Assembly: GCA_003220225.1 (NCBI GenBank)
Contig: QHRU01000074.1
Span: 1-34,472, forward strand
Length of the DNA: 34,472 nt
Origin: Candidatus Rokuibacteriota bacterium
GTDB lineage: Bacteria; Methylomirabilota; Methylomirabilia; Rokubacteriales; CSP1-6
Direction: 5' to 3'
The notes beneath the pieces were generated by a model. The model was not told the DNA's origin, did no database searches, and was given only the letters and a program-made list of their open reading frames with translations. Every line of letters begins with the position of its first letter. The stretch's first letter is position 1. The position numbers and the translations under genes were made by a program. Shown here one piece after another: positions 18,901 through 26,984 of this stretch.

Positions 18901-21900
18901 CTCTACGCCGAGTCGGCGCAGCGCCGCGCGGAGGCCGAGGAGCTGGCGCGGCTGGCGCGCACGCTCACCGAGTCGCTCGACGTCTCGGAGGTGGTGGAGC
19001 GCACGGTCGAGAGCGTGCTGCCCCTCTTCCGCGCCCAGTCCTCCGTGGTCCGGCTGCTCCAGCCCGACGGCTCCCTGGCGGCCCTGGCCCTCGGCGGCCG
19101 CACGCGCGCCTATTTCCAGCCCGGCCACGTGCTGCCGCCGGGCGTCGGGGTGCTCGGGCGGGCGGTGGCCGAAGGGCGCGCGATCGCGACCGCCGACGCG
19201 CTCGCCGACGCGGCCACGCGCGTGTCCGACGACCTGCGCGCGAACTTCCAGAATTCGGGCGACGGCGCGGTGCTGGCGGTGCCGATGCGCGCCAAGGGCG
19301 TGATCATCGGCGCCCTCGGCATCGTCGACCGGGTCGGGCGCGTCTTCACCGACGGGGAGGCCGCGCTGCTGCAGGCCTTCGCCGACCAGGCCACGCTCGC
19401 CCTCGAGAACGCGCGCCTCTTCTCGATCGAGCGCTCGCGCCGGCAGCAGATCGCCGCGCTCGCCGACATCGAGCGCGAGCTGGCGGCCGTGCTCGACGCC
19501 GAGCGGCTGCCCGCGCTGGTCGTCGAGCGCGCCACCGGCCTCTTCAAGGCGAGCGGCGCCCTCTGGACGCTGGACGAGGATCGCACGCTGATCCCGCGCG
19601 CGTGGACGGGCCAGGACCTGGCGGGCGAGCGACTGGCGCCGGGCGAGGGCTTCGCGGGCCTGGCCATCGGCGAGCGCCGCGGTCTCATCACCAACGACTA
19701 CGCGCGCTCGCCGCACGCGGCGCCGCGCTTCGTGGCCGCCGGCGTGCGCAGCGTCATCGTACAGCCCGTCATCCTGCGCGACCGTCCCCTCGGCGTGCTG
19801 ACGATGAGCCGCGCGGGCGTCGAGGCGGCCCCCTTCGGCGCCGAGGATCTCGCGCTGCTCCAGAGCTTCGCCGCCCACGCCGCCACCGCCCTCGAGAACG
19901 CGCGCCTGTACGAGGAGGCCACGCGGTATGCGCAACGGCTGCGCGCGCTGGAGGAGGTCAACCGGCTCGTCTCCTCGTCGCTCAATCCCGACGAGGTGCT
20001 CGCCAACCTCGCCCGCGCCATCTCGCAGTTCTTCGACGCGCCCTACGTCAGCGTGTGGGGGCTGGACGAGACCACGGGCCGGCTGCGGCGCACGCTGACG
20101 CACGGCGATCCCGCCCTGGCCGCCGAGCTGCACGACACGCTGGCGCCGGGCGAGGGTGGGATCGGCTGGGTCGTCCAGCGCCGCGAGCCGATCTTCTGGA
20201 CGGAGGTGGCGCGCGACGCGCGCACCGTCGACGCGGCGGCGCTGCTGCGCCACGGGCTCGGGTGGGTGACCGCGTACCCCATCGCCATCGGCGAGCGCGT
20301 GCTCGGCGCGTTCTCGGTGCACCGCACGGCGTCGTGGCCCGTCACGCCGGAGACGGCCTCGCTCATGGGCTCGCTGGCCGCGCAGGCGGCGGTGGCGCTG
20401 GAGAACGCGCGCCTGTACTCGGAGACGACGCGCCGCCTGACGGAGACGCGCGCGCTGCTCGAGGTGGCGGAGATCCTGAACTCCACGCTCGACGCGCGCC
20501 AGCTCCTCAAGCGCCTGGCCATCAAGGTGGCCGAGGTGTGCGACGTGGACCGCTGCTCGATCGAGCGCTGGGAGGGCGACCGCGTCGTCCCCCTCATGTC
20601 GCAGTTCGCCGACGGACGGAAGATGCCGGCCATGTGGGACCAGTTCCTCAGCGTGACCAACCGGCCGCTGCGCGAGGTGCCGACCAACGCGCGCGCGATC
20701 GAGACGCGCCGGCCTGTGATCGTGGAGGACGCGAGCGACGCCTCGCTCACGCCGCCCGACTGGGTGGCGGCCTTCGGCCTCAAGTCGTACGTGGTGGTGC
20801 CGATGCTCCGGCAGGACGAGGTCATCGGCGTGGTCACGCTCGACTACTGCGAGCGCGTGCGACCGTTCGCGCCGTGGCAGGTGGACCTCGCCACCGCCGT
20901 GGTAGGCCAGATCGCCCTCGCGCTGGAGAACACGCGGCTCTACGCGGAGGCGCAGGAGCGGCTGCGCGAGACCACCACGCTGCTCGCGGTGGGACGCGTG
21001 CTCTCGCAGCCGGACGCCGGGGGCGACGTGATGCGGCGGGTCGCGGCCGAGGTCGCGCGCGCCTTCGGCGCCGACATGGTGGGCGCGTACCTGCTCGACG
21101 GGCGCAAGGAGCGCCTCGTGGCGGTGGGCGGCTATCACGTGCCGAAGGATCTGCTGCGCTTCTTCGCGGAGCGCCCCATCGTGCTCGATCGCTTCCCGTG
21201 GCTGCTGGACGCGTGGCGGGCCGGCCGCGCCGTCGCGAGCCCGGACCCGCACGCCGATCCGCGCTTCGACCAGCAGTGGCAGGCCGCGCTGCCGCCGCAC
21301 TCCGTGCTCTTCGTGCCCACGCTCGCCCACGGCCAGCCCGTCGGCGGCCTCTTCCTCGTCTGGTGGCAGACCGGGCACGTGTTCGAGCCGGCCGAGGTCC
21401 GGCTGCTGGAGGGCGTGGCCGCCCAGGTCGGCCTCGCCATGGAGAACGCCGAGCTCGCGCGCCAGACGCAGGTGAAGCTGGCGGAGACCCAGACGCTGCT
21501 CTCGGTGAGCCGCGCGCTGTCGTCGACGCTCGATTTCCAGGCGCTGTTGCGCCATTGCTTGAGGGTGGTGGCGACCACGCTCGGCGCCGACTGCGTCGGC
21601 TCCTGGCTCGTGCAGGAGGACGGCGAGTGGCTGGAGCCCATCGCCGGCTACCGCATCCCGCCCGAGCGGCTCGCCGCCTTCCGCGAGCTCCGCGTGTCGC
21701 TGCTCAAGCATCCCTTCTACGCCGAGGCGGCGCGTACGAGACGGCCGGTCGTCACGAGTGACGCCATGAACGACTCGCGGATCCCGGCGGTGATCCGCGA
21801 GCAGGGGCCGCACCGCACCCAGCTCTTCGTTCCCGTCGTCGTGAAGGACCGGATGATCGCGGCCTTCGCCGCCGTGTGGTGGGAGACCCCGCGCGAGTTC

Positions 21901-23682
21901 TCGGAGGACGAGATCGCGCTCGTGGAGGCCATCGCCAACCAGGCCGGCATCGCGCTGGAGAACGGCCGGCTGTTCGAGGAGAACCGCCAGCGGCTCGAGG
22001 AGCTGTCGGTGCTGCACGACCTCTCGCGCGCGGTCACGGGCCAGCTCGAGCGCGGCGCCGTCGTGGACGCCGTGCGCCGCCACGTCGCGCGCGTGCTGGA
22101 CGCGCGGAATCTCGTGGTGATCGTCCGGGACGCCGAGCGCGAGGAGCTGGAGATCGTCCTGCGCGTCACCGACGGCGCCGACGACTCGCGGGAGCCGCGC
22201 CGCTATCCGCTCGGCGACATCGGCCTGATGTCCGTCGTCCTCGCCACCAGTCGCCCCGTGCGGACCGACGACTACGTGGAGGAGTGCCGGCGGCACGGCG
22301 TGGAGCCCATCGAGGGCTCCGCACAGCTGAAGTCCTGGCTCGGCGTGCCGATGACCGCCGGCGAGCAGGTGCTCGGCGTCATCGTCCTGCGCGGCGGCCC
22401 GCGGCTGTACACGGCCGCCGACGAGCGGCTGCTCCTCAACATCGCCCACCTGGCCGCGCTGGCGCTGCGCAGCGTGCGCCTCTTCGAGGACCGCACGCGT
22501 GCCTACCGCGAGCTGGCCGCCGCCCAGGACCAGCTCGTGCGCACCGAGAAGCTGCGCGCCCTCGGCGAGATGGCCTCCGGGGTCGCGCACGACTTCAACA
22601 ACCTGCTCGCTTCCGTGCTCGGGCGCGCCCAGCTGCTGATGCGCCGCGTGCAGGATCCGCAGCAGCTGCAGTGGCTGCGCGTCATCGAGCGCTCGGCACT
22701 GGACGGCGCGCAGACGGTGCGCCGGCTGCAGGAGTTCACGCGCATCCGCCGCGACCAGCCCATGGTGCCCCTCGACCTGGCGCAGATGGTGGTCGACGCG
22801 CTCGACATCACGCAGTCGCGCTGGCGCGAGGAGCCGGTGAGCCGCGGCATCGTCATCGAGGTGCGCGCCGAGCTGGGCGCGGGGCCGCCGATCCTGGGCG
22901 ACGCCGCGGAGCTGCGCGAGGCGCTGACCAACCTGATCCTCAACGCCGTGGATGCGATGCCCGCGGGCGGGATCCTCAGCCTCGTCACCGGCGCCACCGA
23001 CGACCACGTGGAGGTCGCCGTGTCGGACACGGGCGTCGGCATTCCGGCGGCCGTGCGCGAGAAGATCTTCGACCCGTTCTTCACGACCAAGGGGCCGCAG
23101 GGGACCGGGCTCGGGCTCTCGCTGACCTACGGCATCGTGTCGCGCCACGGCGGCTTCGTCACCGTCGAGAGCGAGGAGGGCCGCGGCTCGACCTTCCGCC
23201 TGTCCTTCCCGTCGGCGGCGATGGTCGAGTCGCCGGCGACGTCACCGGCGCGTGCCGACGCCGCGCCGGCGCGGACGCTGCGCTGTCTCGTGGTGGACGA
23301 CGAGGAGTCGGTGCGCTCCATGCTCGCCGACGTCATCGAGTCCGCCGGCCACCAGGCGACGATGGTCAACGGCGGAGCGGAGGCGATCGAGCGGTTCCGC
23401 GCCGAGTCCTTCGACGTGGTGCTGACCGACCTCGCCATGCCGCGCGTGTCCGGCTGGCAGGTGGCGAGCGCGGTGAAGCAGATCGCGCCGCGCGTGCCTG
23501 TGTTCCTGGTGACCGGGTTCGGCGTGGAGCTGACGCCCGAGGAGCGCCGCGCGCACGGCGTGGACCTCGTGCTCGTGAAGCCGCTGCAGATCCAGGAGAT
23601 CCTCGATGCCCTGGCCGAGGTGGCGCGCAGCGCCGCGTCGTCGGCCCGACCGGAGGACAACCGATGGCCTTTCAGCACCTGA
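15973..23682 (+). CDS. Giant hybrid sensor histidine kinase with eleven GAF domains and a receiver
   Basis: About 2,569 residues. A TM helix (6-27), an extracytoplasmic segment and TM2 (about 249-271) are followed by an Ala/Pro linker. Eleven GAF domains run from about 310 to 2190, each about 165-175 residues and closing with a variant of ALENARLY. HisKA (H2206 in GVAHDFNNLL) and HATPase_c (NLILNAVDAM, DTGVGI, GTGLGLSLTYG) are intact. A receiver follows (about 2436-2555) with D2486 in VVLTDLAMP and the lysine in LVLVKPLQI. No bilin-type cysteine-histidine pair was seen in the GAFs, so ligands are unknown. No ATG or GTG fits before TM1; CTG 15973, overlapping the pyk stop, gives a basic N-terminus. 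GTG 16021 is the alternative but cuts TM1. No DNA-binding output domain is present. Confidence 0.9.
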   Translation: MSRSRRLLLLAVAVAGVAGLWTGGGALLLREVDARHAGVIDVNLERVVATVSEERRGLLREAMLLARDPAVVEGARKGDWATLARGAARLRALTLERLADLVVVLDAGGVALLQVPATPRVELPAPALPGNAAVTLAVLGGRAYLLGVAAVGGEPGGGLVVVGRRADRLGPSLGERAGVVVVNGDALRYSTLPEAPTTGWAAATAAGVRDVAGERWRLRPVEGFGRDVAWAAVRVGDGVAERRRVVRALVASGALAGLVASLVVAFATRRRVTAPAWAAASRAPAASSAPAASPVPGEASAAAAPPTSSRELQALYAAAVAVGSGTELESTATQTLDVICTVARIDLGMVYRVDRDTGRLALVAHYGIPPRYMEFLKTRAIERTRIGQTARTGEYTLVDLDPARIKDPTLQEAVTSEGYRTQLSLPIPVQGATWGVMALVSREQRRFEADELTLLHAAAHQVGLAVGRAALFAELRLKSRRLEILTRVAQGLAATLPGPEMLQRVAEAAREMFDAAIARLWLMDDDGDTLSVRVSAGLEVGGGVDRLRVGEGFVGRVAATRAPLTIADLASDPRPLNTERLRARGLAAFAGVPLLVGERVLGVLAIGLTERHEYSAEELDVFTSLANGAAVALENARLLSGERTRREYLAALLEINTKIGASVMVSTTTLLSSIAEEAARLLDVDNAGFRLLEGDDLVLAGCAGTARETMVRERVKLGQGLSGRAFAAGHALVLDVEAADIAPDELANVRRLGYTTFLGVPLKIGGRAIGVLTFRARRPFSARDQELAEAFAGQSAIAIEHARLVREASEQADRMRALADLSRVFAGTLDPDVVSERIADSVRSLFSSVSASLFRVEPGSGDLVPVATSTGRGGDTPPAPVLPRGVGISGLAAESRHVVVSSDVPADPRIEKTDAVRDWIAAVGHYSAIAVPLIVNDVVVGVLTVSGERGRVFGEDDARLAQTFADQAALALANARLYAESAQRRAEAEELARLARTLTESLDVSEVVERTVESVLPLFRAQSSVVRLLQPDGSLAALALGGRTRAYFQPGHVLPPGVGVLGRAVAEGRAIATADALADAATRVSDDLRANFQNSGDGAVLAVPMRAKGVIIGALGIVDRVGRVFTDGEAALLQAFADQATLALENARLFSIERSRRQQIAALADIERELAAVLDAERLPALVVERATGLFKASGALWTLDEDRTLIPRAWTGQDLAGERLAPGEGFAGLAIGERRGLITNDYARSPHAAPRFVAAGVRSVIVQPVILRDRPLGVLTMSRAGVEAAPFGAEDLALLQSFAAHAATALENARLYEEATRYAQRLRALEEVNRLVSSSLNPDEVLANLARAISQFFDAPYVSVWGLDETTGRLRRTLTHGDPALAAELHDTLAPGEGGIGWVVQRREPIFWTEVARDARTVDAAALLRHGLGWVTAYPIAIGERVLGAFSVHRTASWPVTPETASLMGSLAAQAAVALENARLYSETTRRLTETRALLEVAEILNSTLDARQLLKRLAIKVAEVCDVDRCSIERWEGDRVVPLMSQFADGRKMPAMWDQFLSVTNRPLREVPTNARAIETRRPVIVEDASDASLTPPDWVAAFGLKSYVVVPMLRQDEVIGVVTLDYCERVRPFAPWQVDLATAVVGQIALALENTRLYAEAQERLRETTTLLAVGRVLSQPDAGGDVMRRVAAEVARAFGADMVGAYLLDGRKERLVAVGGYHVPKDLLRFFAERPIVLDRFPWLLDAWRAGRAVASPDPHADPRFDQQWQAALPPHSVLFVPTLAHGQPVGGLFLVWWQTGHVFEPAEVRLLEGVAAQVGLAMENAELARQTQVKLAETQTLLSVSRALSSTLDFQALLRHCLRVVATTLGADCVGSWLVQEDGEWLEPIAGYRIPPERLAAFRELRVSLLKHPFYAEAARTRRPVVTSDAMNDSRIPAVIREQGPHRTQLFVPVVVKDRMIAAFAAVWWETPREFSEDEIALVEAIANQAGIALENGRLFEENRQRLEELSVLHDLSRAVTGQLERGAVVDAVRRHVARVLDARNLVVIVRDAEREELEIVLRVTDGADDSREPRRYPLGDIGLMSVVLATSRPVRTDDYVEECRRHGVEPIEGSAQLKSWLGVPMTAGEQVLGVIVLRGGPRLYTAADERLLLNIAHLAALALRSVRLFEDRTRAYRELAAAQDQLVRTEKLRALGEMASGVAHDFNNLLASVLGRAQLLMRRVQDPQQLQWLRVIERSALDGAQTVRRLQEFTRIRRDQPMVPLDLAQMVVDALDITQSRWREEPVSRGIVIEVRAELGAGPPILGDAAELREALTNLILNAVDAMPAGGILSLVTGATDDHVEVAVSDTGVGIPAAVREKIFDPFFTTKGPQGTGLGLSLTYGIVSRHGGFVTVESEEGRGSTFRLSFPSAAMVESPATSPARADAAPARTLRCLVVDDEESVRSMLADVIESAGHQATMVNGGAEAIERFRAESFDVVLTDLAMPRVSGWQVASAVKQIAPRVPVFLVTGFGVELTPEERRAHGVDLVLVKPLQIQEILDALAEVARSAASSARPEDNRWPFST

Positions 23683-24455
23683 TCGTCGAGCGGGCCGCGC
23701 AGGTCGCCACCGTCACCCTGAACCGTCCCGACGCCTACAACGCGCTGAACCTGGGGCTCGGGCGCGAGCTGTTCACGGCCTCGATCGAGCTCGACGAGGA
23801 CCCCGAGGTGCGCTGCGTCGTCGTCACCGGCAGCGGCAAGTCGTTCTGCGCGGGCGGCGACGTGCGCGACTTCGCCGACAACCTGCCGCGCGTCGGCGCT
23901 CTCATCAAGGAGCTGACGACGTACCTGCACGGCGCCATCTCGCGCTTCTGCCGGAGCGACAAGCCGGTGATCATGGCCGTCAACGGCATCGCCGCCGGCG
24001 GCGGCCTCAGCCTCGCCCTGTCCGGCGACCTCGTGGTCGCGACCGAGTCGGCGAAGCTGACGATGGCGTACTCGAAGATCGCGGCCACGCCCGACGGCTC
24101 GTCGTCGTACTTCCTGCCGCGCCTGGTCGGGCTGCGGCGCGCGATGGAGCTCTATTTCACCAACCGCGTGCTCACCGCGCGCGAGGCGCTCGACTGGGGC
24201 CTCGTCACGCGCGTGGTGCCGGACGCCGAGTTCAAGGGTGCCGTCGACGCGCTCGCGCGCGAGCTGGCGCAGGGGCCGTCGAAGGCCTTCGGCGCCGCCA
24301 AGCGCCTGTTCCACCAGTCGACGTGGGAGAGCCTCGAGACGCAGATGGAGCTGGAGGCGCAGGCCATCGCGAATTCTGGCCGCACCGAGGACTTCAAGGC
24401 CGGCGTCACCGCCTTCGCCAACAAGAAGACGCCGCCGCCGTTCCAGGGGCGCTGA
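23664..24455 (+). CDS. Enoyl-CoA hydratase/isomerase family protein, PaaG-like active site
   Basis: 263 residues, a complete crotonase. The oxyanion-hole segments are GSGKSFCAGGD (56-66) and NGIAAGGGLSLALSGD (107-122). The catalytic glutamate of true hydratases (PEI motif) is absent: this protein has AYSKIAATPDG, with D144, the pattern of PaaG-type ring-oxepin/epoxyphenylacetyl-CoA isomerases and related delta-isomerases. E162 is kept. It therefore probably isomerises rather than hydrates an acyl-CoA, possibly aromatic. ATG 23664 has GGAGG 7 bases upstream and overlaps the end of the kinase gene by 19 bases. Its 3' end overlaps the convergent methyltransferase by 50 bases. Confidence 0.88.
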   Translation: MAFQHLIVERAAQVATVTLNRPDAYNALNLGLGRELFTASIELDEDPEVRCVVVTGSGKSFCAGGDVRDFADNLPRVGALIKELTTYLHGAISRFCRSDKPVIMAVNGIAAGGGLSLALSGDLVVATESAKLTMAYSKIAATPDGSSSYFLPRLVGLRRAMELYFTNRVLTAREALDWGLVTRVVPDAEFKGAVDALARELAQGPSKAFGAAKRLFHQSTWESLETQMELEAQAIANSGRTEDFKAGVTAFANKKTPPPFQGR

Positions 24456-25197
24456 CCGCCACCGCGAACAGCCGATCGCCCGGCAGCGCGACGCGCGCGG
24501 GCGGCACCCGGCGCACGCGCGCGAAGCCCGCGCGGCGGAGTCGCGCCCGCAGCTCCGCCCAGGTCCAGCAGCGCATGACGAATGCGTTCCGCGCGACGGT
24601 GTTCCGCCGCCGCGAGGTGAGCCGGATCTCCTCGCGCAGCAGCAGCCGCCGGCGCGCGGGATCGAGCCGCGTGTCCGAGCGGAAGGACAGGCGACCACGC
24701 GGCGTCCGGACCGTCCGCCCGGTCACGGGCTCGAACCGCTTGCGCGCCGCCGTTCGGCGCCAGTCGCGGACGTCGAGCAGCAGCACGCCGCCGGGCGCGA
24801 GCGCGCGCGCCAGGGTCGCGCAGACGGCGTCGCGCGCGCGGTCGTCCAGCACATCGTTCAGCACGCCGCGGCAGAGCGCGGCGGCAAATGGCGCCCCCGG
24901 ACGATACGTCGTGAGATCGGCCCGCACGAACACGAGTCCGGCGCCTGCGCCCTTGGCCCGCGCGTCGGCGAGCAGCCTCGCCGAGCGGTCCACGCCGACG
25001 ACGCGGTAACCGCGCCGCGCCAGCGCGCGCGCGTAGTTGCCGGTGCCACAGCCGGCGTCGAGGATCCGCGCGGGCGGTCGGACGCCGGCGGCGCGGAGGA
25101 GCGCCGCCAGCCGTCGCACCCGGGCGGCGCTGGCGTCCGGGACGACGAGGTCGAAGGCCCAGGCGAAGCGGTGGTAGAGCGGACGCTGCGATGCCAT
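24406..25197 (-). CDS. Class I SAM-dependent methyltransferase
   Basis: 263 residues. Motif I ARILDAGCGTGNYARALA (about 44-60) binds SAM; VVGVDRSARLLADARAKG is the acidic strand 2 and VFVRADLTTY the adenine-contact region. The motif IV region is FAAALCRGVLNDVLDD, and LAPGGVLLLDVRDW follows as in the Methyltransf_11/25 type. The C-terminal part has a beta-rich substrate region (LLREEIRLTSRRRNTVARNA). The small-molecule substrate is unknown. The start MASQRPLYHRFAWAFD at 25197 lies 24 bases from the divergent selenoprotein gene. The last 50 bases overlap the crotonase gene on the other strand. Confidence 0.88.
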   Translation of the reverse strand: MASQRPLYHRFAWAFDLVVPDASAARVRRLAALLRAAGVRPPARILDAGCGTGNYARALARRGYRVVGVDRSARLLADARAKGAGAGLVFVRADLTTYRPGAPFAAALCRGVLNDVLDDRARDAVCATLARALAPGGVLLLDVRDWRRTAARKRFEPVTGRTVRTPRGRLSFRSDTRLDPARRRLLLREEIRLTSRRRNTVARNAFVMRCWTWAELRARLRRAGFARVRRVPPARVALPGDRLFAVAVSAPGTAAASSCWRRR

Positions 25198-25208
25198 CGC
25201 GCATCGGG

Positions 25209-25214
25209 TATAGT
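25209..25214 (+). promoter_or_regulatory. -10 box of the selenoglutaredoxin gene, shared core with divergent gene
   Basis: TATAGT (25209-25214) is followed by 7 bases and the ATG at 25222. Read on the minus strand the same TATA core gives TATACC, 9 bases before the methyltransferase ATG (25197). With only 24 bases between the two start codons, both promoters must overlap. Confidence 0.45.
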
Positions 25215-25221
25215 GCACGCG

Positions 25222-25968
25222 ATGAAGGCGCGCCTCTACACCCGCCCCGGCTGATCCTCCTGCGCCAAGACGAAGGAGCTGCTCTCGTCTTGGGGGGTCG
25301 AGTTCGACCCCATCGACGTCCAGGCGGACGTCGGCGCGCGCGAGGAGATGGTCCGACTCGGCATCCCGCGCCCGCCCGGCGTCGCCCTCGGCGACCGCGT
25401 CGTGCACGGCTGGAACCCGGACGGCTATGCGGCGCTGCTCGGCGTGACCTACCGCGCGGCCAGACGCTTCTCGCCGGCCGAGCTGGCGTCACGACTGGAC
25501 CGCGTGCTGGAGTCCGCGCAGGGGCTCATCGCCCGCTTCGACGCGCGTCAGATGGATCACGTGCCGCCCGAGCGCAAGCGCACGCTGCGCGACCTCGCGT
25601 TTCACGTCTTCCGGCTGTCGCTGGGTTTCGTCGACGCCGTGGACCGCGCCGAGCTGCCGGAATCCGTGTACGAGGAGCGCGCCTATCCAGAATTGGTGAG
25701 CGGCGGCGACGTCGCGCGCTACGGTGCGCTGGTGCGCGCGCGGCTCAGCGGCTGGTTCCAGGGCGCCGGCGCCGACGAGTACACGCGGACGGTGCAGACG
25801 TATTACGGGCCGCAGGCCGCCGACGCTCTGCTCGAGCGCACCACGTGGCACGCCGGCCAGCACCTGCGTCAGCTGTACGTGCTCGCCGAGCGTCTCGGGG
25901 TGACGCCGCCGGCGCCGCTGCCGATGGACGCGCTCGCCGGCCTGCCGCTGCCCGACGCGCTCTGGTAA
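25222..25968 (+). CDS. Selenocysteine glutaredoxin fused to a DinB domain
   Basis: Read with UGA as selenocysteine, this is a 248-residue protein. Residues 1-75 are a glutaredoxin: MKARLYTRPG, U11, SSCAKTKELL, VEFDPIDVQ, and GDRVVHGWNPDGYAALLGV. Homologues have CxxC at 11-14; here the first cysteine is TGA (25252-25254) and C14 is kept. The rest (about 80-248) is a DinB four-helix domain with metal histidines in DLAFHVFRLS and WHAGQHLRQL. A 9-bp SECIS hairpin starts 10 bases after the UGA. Inferred role: thiol-dependent reduction or transfer, the DinB domain binding substrate or thiol cofactor. Callers not allowing Sec would start it at 25348 and lose the redox site. The gene is monocistronic, diverging from the methyltransferase. 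Confidence 0.87.
25265..25293 (+). promoter_or_regulatory. Candidate bacterial SECIS element of the glutaredoxin-DinB gene
   Basis: A perfect 9-bp stem, CCAAGACGA (25265-25273) with TCGTCTTGG (25285-25293), encloses the 11-base loop AGGAGCTGCTC. The loop has G at positions 2 and 3, like the AGGU loop of E. coli fdhF. It begins 19 bases after the UGA, inside the range known for bacterial SECIS elements. Such a perfect stem right after an in-frame UGA is hard to explain by coding alone. Confidence 0.75.
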
Positions 25969-25990
25969 GCCGCGCCGCGGCGCCCTCGGG

Positions 25991-26938
25991 CTAGCTGTCG
26001 TCCGCGTCCCACGCGCCGGCCAGCTTGTGGGCCAGCGTGCGGTGGCGCCGGAAGTAGAAGGCGAGCATCGCGCTGGCGGCGAGCACGTTGCCGACGAAGA
26101 CCGTCCACCCCGCCACCTCGTCCATCACCCACGACGCGGCGATCAGGATGAGGCCGAAGAAGAAGATCTCGAACGAGGTGAACAGGATCACCAGCGCGAA
26201 GATCAGCATCGGCTGCCGCTCGGCGCCCGCGATGAGGAAGGCTCCGATGACGCCGAAGAGCACGAACGCGACGCCGTGGACCAGCGTGTACGAGAGCACG
26301 GCCGACGTCGGCGTCTGCTGCCGCAGCAACGCGGCGCCAAGCAGCCGGGGCGTGCGCAGCATCTCGCCGTGGATCGCGTCGATGGCGAAGAACCAGAGGG
26401 CGACCACGGCGGCGCCGATGATGCCGGCCACCACGCCCTCGCCGAGCACCGCGCCCCACGCTCCGACGAGCGTACGCGAGAGCGCGTGATGCAGGCGGAA
26501 GAAGTACAACAGCATCGCCAGCGACGCCAGGAGGTTGCCGACCAGCACCGACCACCACGTCAGCTCGCCGGTCTTCGACAGCCCGAACACCTGCACCATC
26601 GCGAAGAAGAACGCCTCGAAGCACGCGAACAGGATGATGAAGCCGACGAACAGCGCCGGCTCGCGCTCGCTCACCGCCATCAGGCTCGCCGCGATGACGC
26701 CGAAGGCGATGAAGGCGAGGCCGTGCAGCACCGTGTAGCCGAGGATGGGGCCCACCGCGGGCTCGACGCCGACCGGCGTGTCGACGCCGTAGAAGACGAA
26801 GGCGCCGAGGAGCCCGGGCGTGTGAAAGGGCCGGCCGCGCGCGATGTCGTAGGCAAAGAACCACACCGCGACGACGGCGGCGCCGATCAAGCCGGCGACG
26901 ATGCCTTCGCGCAACACCGAGCGTCGTTCGCTCGCCAT
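25991..26938 (-). CDS. Eight-helix membrane protein with internal duplication, unknown
   Basis: 315 residues forming two clearly homologous halves of four helices each. E-G-(I/V)-VAG(L/I)IGAAVVA(V/L)WFF opens both. (G/S)YT(L/V)(L/V)HG(L/V)AF and FEAFFFAMVQ/FEIFFFGLIL lie in the middle, and (V)GN(L/V)LA(S/A)(L/S)AML and a basic tail ending (L/K)(V/A)GAW close both. The first half has a longer loop after helix 1 (TPVGVEPAVG). No transporter or enzyme motif is recognised. The start at ATG 26938 (MASERRSVLREG) gives a basic cytoplasmic N-terminus. It lies 46 bases downstream of the HNH gene and converges on the selenoprotein gene with a 22-base gap. Confidence 0.8.
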   Translation of the reverse strand: MASERRSVLREGIVAGLIGAAVVAVWFFAYDIARGRPFHTPGLLGAFVFYGVDTPVGVEPAVGPILGYTVLHGLAFIAFGVIAASLMAVSEREPALFVGFIILFACFEAFFFAMVQVFGLSKTGELTWWSVLVGNLLASLAMLLYFFRLHHALSRTLVGAWGAVLGEGVVAGIIGAAVVALWFFAIDAIHGEMLRTPRLLGAALLRQQTPTSAVLSYTLVHGVAFVLFGVIGAFLIAGAERQPMLIFALVILFTSFEIFFFGLILIAASWVMDEVAGWTVFVGNVLAASAMLAFYFRRHRTLAHKLAGAWDADDS

Positions 26939-26984
26939 GGCCGTGTCGCGGCTATCGTAGCACTCTGGCGCGGCGGCCGCGCGT

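Noticed and set aside
16900-22500. Repeated nucleotide blocks within the kinase gene as a CRISPR or tandem DNA repeat
   Set aside because: They are divergent copies of GAF-domain coding sequence about 500 bases apart, not short identical repeats with spacers.
15496-23148. A very long open frame on the minus strand opposite the sensor kinase and pyk genes (about 2,550 codons)
   Set aside because: The translation is arginine- and histidine-rich low-complexity sequence with no domain. It is a by-product of extreme GC at third positions. The plus-strand frames carry the conserved motifs.
25252-25254. Start of the DinB protein at GTG/ATG downstream (about 25348) with the upstream region non-coding
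   Set aside because: The upstream codons encode a clean glutaredoxin N-terminus in the same frame, with its own -10 box at the right distance from ATG 25222.
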